This document shows, one piece after another, positions 59,561 to 64,000 of a stretch of DNA of 64,000 nt. The stretch spans positions 248,001-312,000 of the forward strand of contig NZ_JAGGPF010000009.1 in NCBI RefSeq assembly GCF_018613935.1. The letters are read 5' to 3'. Within the stretch, counting starts at the first letter, position 1. Each line of letters opens with the position of its first letter. Origin of the DNA: Agromyces sp. ISL-38 (lineage in GTDB: Bacteria; Actinomycetota; Actinomycetes; Actinomycetales; Microbacteriaceae). The notes beneath the pieces were generated by a model, which was given only the letters and a program-made list of their open reading frames with translations, searched no databases and had not been told where the DNA came from. The position numbers and the translations under genes were made by a program.

Positions 59561-60520
59561 TCAGTCGAGGATCAACGGCGGAAGGATGCCTTCGTCGAGC
59601 GGTACCTCCCAGGTCTGGCTGCCGGGCGGCAGGCCCAGCGCCGCAACCTCTTCAGGGGAGAGCTGTCGATAGGGCTCTTCGGGGGACCACTGCCACGTGT
59701 AGTCGTCCCAGTTCAAGGGCCGCATGCCGGACGTCACTCGCGGATCGCTCGATTCCTCCCGATCCGCGGCCTGCCGCGCCGCTTCGGCGGCTTGCTGCTC
59801 TGCGAGCACAGCCGCGGCATGCGACGCCTCAAGTGCAGCCGCGGCCGCGATCCAGCGCTCCACGGCGCCCGCCTCCGCCGCGACCACCGCATCGCGCGCG
59901 GCGGTGAGGCTCGCGACCGCTTCCGCAGCAGCCTTCGGGTTCGCCGCGATCAGCTCATCGGTATGGCGCGTGACCTCGTCGACGAATGACGCCACCGCCG
60001 AGCGCGCGGACGCGCACTCCTGTTCGGTGCGCCGCGCCTTCGACGCCAGCGCGGCGACCTCGGTCTCAGCATCCGTCTGGGCTCGGCGGAGCACGACCAG
60101 CGCCGCATCGAGCGCGTCGACGCCCGCGTCGGCGGGCACCCGGGTCGGCACTTCGGGGTCGTACGCGGGCACCAACGCAGCAACCGCTGCCCGCCGCACG
60201 ACGGTCGACGCCCGATCGAGCGACGCGGTCGTGAAGCGCGCACCGCTGTCGGCGACGGGAGCCAGTTGCGCGGAGGTCTCCGCCACGCACACGGCCGCGG
60301 CGAAGTGCGACCCCACGATGCCCCGCCCGGTTTCGAAGGTGGCCGCGATCGACGCAGTGACCCGATCGATGTCGGCATTGCGGCTGGCGCGCGTCTCAGC
60401 GTCGACGACCGCCCCGTAACCGGCACTCGCGGCACCGGCCAGCAGAGCGGATGCCGCGACCGTCGCGATCAGCACCCGCGGGTGCCGTCGGAGGCGATTG
60501 AACGTCGCGGCCAGAGTCAC
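59561..60520 (-). CDS. Exported or membrane-anchored coiled-coil protein of unknown function
   Basis: A 319-residue protein with an N-terminal basic/hydrophobic anchor (NRLRRHPRVLIATVAASALLAGAASAG, residues 8-34) and a long Ala/Glu/Arg-rich helical region (about 35-255) likely to form coiled coils, then a short Pro/Trp-rich tail (MRPLNWDDYTWQWSPEEPY and LGLPPGSQTWEVPLDEGILPP). A Cys pair at about 78 and 170 may form a disulfide. Similar proteins of Microbacteriaceae are annotated only as hypothetical; I do not recognise a function. Confidence 0.65.
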   Translation of the reverse strand: MTLAATFNRLRRHPRVLIATVAASALLAGAASAGYGAVVDAETRASRNADIDRVTASIAATFETGRGIVGSHFAAAVCVAETSAQLAPVADSGARFTTASLDRASTVVRRAAVAALVPAYDPEVPTRVPADAGVDALDAALVVLRRAQTDAETEVAALASKARRTEQECASARSAVASFVDEVTRHTDELIAANPKAAAEAVASLTAARDAVVAAEAGAVERWIAAAAALEASHAAAVLAEQQAAEAARQAADREESSDPRVTSGMRPLNWDDYTWQWSPEEPYRQLSPEEVAALGLPPGSQTWEVPLDEGILPPLILD

Positions 60521-60621
60521 ATCGCGAAGTCTATGGCTCGGCAGACCGCGTCACAGGCGATCGGATCACCCCACAACGGGGCTCACTCTCGTCACCCGCG
60601 AGGCCCGCCCGGTCGCCGATG

Positions 60622-61308
60622 TCACCGACGCAGATCGTCGGGCTCGACGAGGCGCGCGGGGTCCCACGGCTCCGACCAGCCGAGCTCGTCGAACATGCGA
60701 GCGAGCACCAGGGCGGTGATGCCCCAGACGATCCGGCCGTCGACCGTGAAGGCCGGCGAGCGATAGGTGGTCGCGCCGAAGGTGTGCTCCGTGTTGGCCC
60801 GATTCGCCGGGTGGAGCAGGTCGGCGACGGGCACGCGGAACACGTCGACGGACTCGTCATGGTCGACGGCTGCGACCTCGGAGGGGCGCGTCCACCACGC
60901 CGGCACCGGCGTGACGAGGTGGTTGCTCACGGGAACCGGCAACGCGGGCAACGTGCCGAGCGGCTCTACGCCGTCGGGGTCGACGCCGGTCTCCTCGCCG
61001 GCCTCGCGTATTGCGGCCGAGATCGGTCCGTCATCGGATGCCTCGAGCCGGCCACCCGGGAACGCGATCTGTCCGGCGTGGCTGCCGAGCGTCGCCGCGC
61101 GGCGGAGCAGCAGCACGTCGAGATCACTCGCGAGCGCACCGCCGGATCTGGCGGGCACGGAATCGAGCACGCCGAACAACACGAGCACCGCGGCCGGGCG
61201 CGCGCGCGCGGCATCCGTCTGCCCTCGTGACGTGCCGGGGTACCACTCGAGGCCGCGCTCGCAGAGGGCGGCGAGCTCTGCGCGAGCATCACTGGTCGTG
61301 GCGGGCAT
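60622..61308 (-). CDS. NUDIX hydrolase, coenzyme A pyrophosphatase-like
   Basis: A 228-residue NUDIX protein with a clear Nudix box GGRLEASDDGPISAAIREAGEETGVDPD (GX5EX7REUXEEXGU), and the surrounding LLLRRAATLGSHAGQIAFPGGR that is typical of CoA/8-oxo-dGTP-type NUDIX proteins (CoAse signature LxxHxGQxxFPGG). It should cut CoA or related nucleoside diphosphate derivatives. It is flanked by genes of unrelated function; nothing suggests an operon. Confidence 0.85.
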   Translation of the reverse strand: MPATTSDARAELAALCERGLEWYPGTSRGQTDAARARPAAVLVLFGVLDSVPARSGGALASDLDVLLLRRAATLGSHAGQIAFPGGRLEASDDGPISAAIREAGEETGVDPDGVEPLGTLPALPVPVSNHLVTPVPAWWTRPSEVAAVDHDESVDVFRVPVADLLHPANRANTEHTFGATTYRSPAFTVDGRIVWGITALVLARMFDELGWSEPWDPARLVEPDDLRR

Positions 61309-61347
61309 GGCTCCACCCTACGGACACTCGGCGGCGCGAACCGAGTG

Positions 61348-61782
61348 TCAGCTCGCCGGGTCGAGACGCACTTCGACGACGGCGGGCACCTGCTCGCGGT
61401 AGTCGCCGTACCGTGCCCAGTCGAGGCGGACCTGCAGCACCACGACGGTTCCGTCGCGCAGCGACTGGGCGAACTCGGGGAACGTCTCGACGTAGGCGGC
61501 ACTGCACCGCTCGAGTTCCTCAGACTGTGGGAAGTCGGCGACTCCCTGGCACTGCAGCGTCGTGCCATCCGCTCCCCCGACGACGACCGCGATGCGCGGA
61601 TCTCGGCGAAGGTTCGCGACCTTGCGCGAGTCGGGCTTGGCGTCGAACACGAACTCGCCACGGTCGGTCACAGCGATGGTGACGAATGCCGCCTGCGGGC
61701 CGCCGTCGGAGCCGAGCGTCGAGATCACGCCGGATCGTTGCCGGCGAACGTACTCGATCATCTCGCGCTGCTCCATCGGCAC
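61348..61782 (-). CDS. PNPOx/FMN-binding split-barrel family protein
   Basis: A 144-residue split-barrel protein (RQRSGVISTLGSDGGPQAAFVTIAVTDRGEFVFDAKPDSRKVANLRRDPRIAVVVGG) of the pyridoxamine-phosphate-oxidase-like superfamily; members bind FMN or F420 and many reduce small molecules. No specific reductase motif stands out. Cytosolic. It sits 14 bp from the GNAT gene's 3' end, same strand. Confidence 0.82.
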   Translation of the reverse strand: MPMEQREMIEYVRRQRSGVISTLGSDGGPQAAFVTIAVTDRGEFVFDAKPDSRKVANLRRDPRIAVVVGGADGTTLQCQGVADFPQSEELERCSAAYVETFPEFAQSLRDGTVVVLQVRLDWARYGDYREQVPAVVEVRLDPAS

Positions 61783-61796
61783 AGCCTACTGATGCG

Positions 61797-62297
61797 TCAG
61801 AGAGCCGAACCTGCGCCGTGAGGAGACGACTCGAGCTCCAGCGTCATGAAGACGCTGTTCGGGTCGAGCCCGTAGTCGGCGAATGGGCCGCACTCGCGGA
61901 ATCCGTACTTCGCGTAGAGGGTGCGGGCGGGGCGGAAGAAGTCCTGCGATCCCGTCTCGAGGCTGAGCCGCCGGTACCCGCGGCGAGCGGCCTCGGCGAG
62001 CACGTGCTCGAGCAGGCGCGCGCCGAGCCCGCGGCCGCGTGCCGCGGCATCCGTGCGCATCGATTTCAGCTCGCCATGAGTCGGGTCGATCTCCTTCAGG
62101 GCGACGCAGCCGAGGATGACGTCGCCGTCGGCGATCGTCCAGAAGGTCACCTCGGGCACCGTCAGCCCCGACACGTCGAGTGCGTGCACGCTCTCGGCGG
62201 GCGACGTCGCGAACATGTCGGTCAGATGGTCTTCGAGCAGGCGGATGACTCGTTCGTCGGCGAGGTCGCCGGGTTGGATGTCGGTCGTAGTCGTCAC
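61797..62297 (-). CDS. GNAT-family N-acetyltransferase
   Basis: A 166-residue GNAT protein (motif A ELKSMRTDAAARGRGLGARLLEHVLAEAARRG with the RGxGLG acetyl-CoA loop; motif B YAKYGFRECGPFADY). Start GTG 62297 is likely, as no clear ribosome site exists and no better upstream start is seen. Substrate (amine, amino acid or protein N-terminus) unknown. Probably co-transcribed with the PNPOx-like gene downstream. Confidence 0.85.
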   Translation of the reverse strand: MTTTTDIQPGDLADERVIRLLEDHLTDMFATSPAESVHALDVSGLTVPEVTFWTIADGDVILGCVALKEIDPTHGELKSMRTDAAARGRGLGARLLEHVLAEAARRGYRRLSLETGSQDFFRPARTLYAKYGFRECGPFADYGLDPNSVFMTLELESSPHGAGSAL

Positions 62298-62438
62298 CCG
62301 ACCATCTTCGCTGCCGTTTGCCGACGCACCCAAATCGTTGCGAAGGCGGGGCGACTGGCCTGTTCGCGCCGACGCGCAAGCCGTTCCTCGAGGCGGCGTC
62401 GATGGCTACCCTGAAAGGAGACAGATTCGGGGCCCGGC

Positions 62439-62831
62439 ATGACGGAACCCATCTTTTACATCGACCGCTCAGACATCCGCCAGGGCAAGCTCGCGGAGGT
62501 CGAGGATGCGTTGCGCGATCTGGCCGCGTTCGTCGAGGAGCGCGAGCCGCAGCTGATCGCGTACCACTTCTACATCGACGAGTCCGAGTCCACGATGACC
62601 ACGGTGGCCGTCCATCCTGATTCGGCGTCGATGGAACTCCACATGGAGCTCGGCGGGGCCAAGTTCCGCGCGTTCGGTCCGCTCATCCGCATGCGATCCA
62701 TCGACGTCTTCGGCCGGCCGAGCCAGGCAGTCGTGGACCAGGTGCGGCAGAAGGCCGAGATGCTCGGCGGAGGCACCGTCACGTTTCACAGCCTGCAGGC
62801 AGGATTCAGCCGATTGGAGCCCCTCGCGTGA
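62439..62831 (+). CDS. Dimeric alpha-beta-barrel-like small protein
   Basis: A 130-residue protein (FYIDRSDIRQGKLAEVEDALRDLAAFVEEREPQLIAYHFYIDESESTMTTVAVHPDSASMELHMELGG) with the length and secondary-structure pattern of ABM/quinol-monooxygenase-like ferredoxin folds, although the family call is loose. Followed by a strong hairpin. No substrate can be proposed. Confidence 0.65.
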   Translation: MTEPIFYIDRSDIRQGKLAEVEDALRDLAAFVEEREPQLIAYHFYIDESESTMTTVAVHPDSASMELHMELGGAKFRAFGPLIRMRSIDVFGRPSQAVVDQVRQKAEMLGGGTVTFHSLQAGFSRLEPLA

Positions 62832-62853
62832 CAGCGCGTCGCCCGCGACATGA

Positions 62854-62891
62854 CGAACGCCCGGCCGTCAAGAATTGGGGCCGGGCGTTCG
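62854..62891 (+). terminator. Hairpin terminator after the 62439 gene
   Basis: A 13 bp perfect stem CGAACGCCCGGCC / GGCCGGGCGTTCG with a 12-base loop, 23 bp after the stop. Its arm matches the zinc-operon terminator. Confidence 0.7.
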
Positions 62892-62898
62892 GGCGTCA

Positions 62899-62943
62899 GG
62901 TGGTCTCGATACGCGTCGCCTCCGGCGGCGCTACTCGACCACC
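62899..62943. repeat. REP-like palindrome, copy 2
   Basis: 45 bp, GGTGGTCTCGATACGCG...CTACTCGACCACC, ends inverted (GGTGGTC/GACCACC) with an inner CGCC...GGCG stem. It overlaps the 3' end of the glyoxalase gene and supplies its last residues VVE-stop. It differs from copy 3 at one position. Confidence 0.75.
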
Positions 62944-63557
62944 GAGGTCACGGATGCGGGCTCCCACGCAAACCCGTCGGGGTCGATGAACGACTCGGCG
63001 CCGCTGTTGATGAGCAGTCGGTGCGATCCCGTGCCCTCGGGAGCGACGCCGGCGTCCTTGGCGAGGGCGCGGCGCTTGTAGAGCCCCAGACCGACTGGGC
63101 TCGACGGCATGGAGAAGTCGACGTAGCTGCCGAAGCTCTTCCCGACGGTGAGGCCGCGGTCGACGTGGAACCGCTTGCTCGCGCCCACGTCTTCGGCACC
63201 GAGTAGGAGCACGACCTGGTCAACCTGCCGGGTGGCGGGACCGGTGTCCTTCTTCGCCGACGTCGCGACCTTCCAGATCGTGCCGTCGGGGGCCTGCACG
63301 ACGCCGCCGTAGCCCCACAAGGACTTCTCGACCGGCTTGAGCGTGGTGGCGCCGGCGGCGACCGCCGAGTCGATCAGGCTGCTCACGGTCGAGGGCTGCG
63401 CCACGATGAGCGACAGGGTGAATCCGCGGAAGCCCGTGGTCGGGGCATCCGAGGCCCGCAGGCGCAGCAGATCGCCCAACCCGAAGGCGGCGTTGTAGAA
63501 GCGTTCGGCGGCCGCAGTGTCGGCCACCTCGAGAGTGATGGAGTCGATGGAGTTCAT
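62931..63557 (-). CDS. Glyoxalase/bleomycin-resistance (VOC) family protein
   Basis: A 208-residue VOC-superfamily protein with two betaalphabetabetabeta modules (MNSIDSITLEVADTAAAERFYNAAFG at the start, QVDQVVLLLGAEDVGASKRFHVDRGLTVG for the second, ending GAESFIDPDGFAWEPASV). Metal-binding is uncertain, since only some of the classical ligands (His/Glu) are in place; it may bind small ligands as a resistance protein. A paralogue ends at 63947 in the same orientation. The final VVE-stop comes from the REP-like palindrome. Confidence 0.85.
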   Translation of the reverse strand: MNSIDSITLEVADTAAAERFYNAAFGLGDLLRLRASDAPTTGFRGFTLSLIVAQPSTVSSLIDSAVAAGATTLKPVEKSLWGYGGVVQAPDGTIWKVATSAKKDTGPATRQVDQVVLLLGAEDVGASKRFHVDRGLTVGKSFGSYVDFSMPSSPVGLGLYKRRALAKDAGVAPEGTGSHRLLINSGAESFIDPDGFAWEPASVTSVVE

Positions 63558-63662
63558 ACCGATGACGCTATTCGGGCGCTCTCGGCGGCGCTTCTTAGAA
63601 ACTGATCGATTGCGTCGGATGCCTCGCCGATCGATGTCGGTGGGTAGTGAGACACTCTCACT

Positions 63663-63878
63663 ATGGAGGTCATCGAATTGCGGCAGACTCGACAGCTGGC
63701 GGTCGGCGACACGCTCGTGAACGCGTTCGGCCGGGCGTACGAGGTCACGAAGGTCTCGCCCGTCGGCCGAGGCATCCGCGTGCAGTACGTCACCGCCGAC
63801 GGCGTGGTGGGCCGCTTCACGGCCGCGCCAGATGCGGTCAGCCGCGTGCGCGTCGACCCGGTTTCTCGGGCTGCGTGA
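63663..63878 (+). CDS. Small hypothetical protein, SH3-like
   Basis: A 71-residue protein (MEVIELRQTRQLAVGDTLVNAFGRAYEVTKVSPVGRGIRVQYVTADGVVGRFTAAPDAVSRVRVDPV) with a beta-rich, SH3-like pattern. No signal peptide or membrane segment. The ATG begins 105 bp after the glyoxalase start (divergent). Unknown role, but a plausible real gene by length and codon use. Confidence 0.5.
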   Translation: MEVIELRQTRQLAVGDTLVNAFGRAYEVTKVSPVGRGIRVQYVTADGVVGRFTAAPDAVSRVRVDPVSRAA

Positions 63879-63897
63879 GGCTGGGGCGCGTTCGCGA

Positions 63898-63942
63898 GGT
63901 GGTCTCGATACGCGTCGCCTTCGGCGGCGCTACTCGACCACC
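63898..63942. repeat. REP-like palindrome, copy 3
   Basis: Same 45 bp sequence as copy 2 with one difference (TTC for TCC in the centre). It lies 4 bp beyond the stop codon of the partial glyoxalase at the right edge. Confidence 0.75.
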
Positions 63943-63946
63943 GAGC

Positions 63947-64000
63947 TTACGACGCTGGCGCCCACACGAAGCCGTCGGGGTCGGTGAACGACTCGGCGCC
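63947..64000 (-). CDS. Second glyoxalase-like paralogue, 3' end only (cut by window edge)
   Basis: The last 17 codons and stop of a gene entering from the right: GAESFTDPDGFVWAPAS-stop, nearly the same as the C-terminus of the glyoxalase gene at 62931 (GAESFIDPDGFAWEPAS). Its REP-like palindrome lies directly downstream, as in the first copy, so gene plus repeat were probably duplicated together. Confidence 0.75.
   Translation of the reverse strand, partial: GAESFTDPDGFVWAPAS

Noticed and set aside
1..64000. Search by eye for tRNA, rRNA, CRISPR arrays, phage genes and complete IS elements
   Set aside because: No cloverleaf with CCA-type end, no rRNA core sequence, no regularly spaced repeats, no integrase, transposase or phage structural gene was seen.

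Overview
The window is high-GC DNA with dense, mostly ATG/GTG-started genes on both strands. Mycothiol-dependent enzyme homology, repeated use of the word GCGGCATCC / GGATGCCGC in genes and hairpins, and REP-like palindromes of the form GGTGGTCTCGATACG...CTACTCGACCACC all point to an actinobacterium, most likely a Microbacteriaceae member (Agromyces/Microbacterium-like). The genus is an inference from codon use and gene content. No rRNA, tRNA, CRISPR array or complete IS element was seen.

Layout. 1-3.5 kb: XRE-cupin regulator, ROK regulator and a pyranose-oxidase/C-glycoside-3-oxidase type GMC flavoprotein (cut by the left edge), divergent from a 2-oxoglutarate oxygenase (3.6-4.6 kb). 4.7-7.2 kb: LuxR regulator, SnoaL-like protein and a small secreted protein. 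7.2-13.9 kb: two divergent secreted glycoside hydrolases, a GH30 endo-beta-1,6-galactanase-like enzyme and a GH59 enzyme, around two LacI-type palindromes. 14-24 kb: small metabolic and stress genes, a VanZ-like protein, a toxin-antitoxin pair with a frameshifted PIN toxin, a frameshifted mycothiol-dependent isomerase, a thioredoxin-reductase-like flavoprotein, a carboxylesterase, a DHFR-family protein with a decayed copy of its 3' end, and an SDR/HxlR pair. 24.2-26.0 kb: GntR regulator and ACC deaminase. 26.1-30.1 kb: CitMHS transporter divergent from a CitA/CitB-type two-component system. 30.1-33.4 kb: ATP-dependent DNA ligase and a cNMP-domain flavoprotein.

33.5-50.5 kb holds the second carbohydrate cluster: a 1826-residue GH43-GH51-CBM2 protein, a minus-strand operon (GH36 alpha-galactosidase, solute-binding lipoprotein, two permeases, LacI regulator), a divergent GH39-like secreted enzyme, and a deletion scar joining the 3' halves of a LacI gene and a solute-binding protein gene. 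With the GH30/GH59 pair these genes make a coherent set for taking apart plant type II arabinogalactan (arabinogalactan-protein, gum-arabic-like): beta-1,6-galactan backbone cleavage, terminal galactose and arabinose removal, oligosaccharide import and LacI control. Together with ACC deaminase and a citrate transporter this suggests a plant-associated or rhizosphere lifestyle (inference).

50.7-53.2 kb: SDR, LLM flavoprotein, alpha/beta hydrolase. 53.3-58.4 kb: a zinc uptake locus of AztABCD type with an extra AztD-like lipoprotein and a Zur-box-like palindrome in the divergent promoter. 58.4-64 kb: GyrI-like protein, a frameshifted DUF3072 gene, a coiled-coil exported protein, NUDIX hydrolase, PNPOx-like protein, GNAT acetyltransferase, and two glyoxalase-like paralogues (the second cut by the right edge), each with a REP-like palindrome at its 3' end. 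At least three genes carry frameshifts; whether these are biological or assembly errors cannot be decided from sequence alone.
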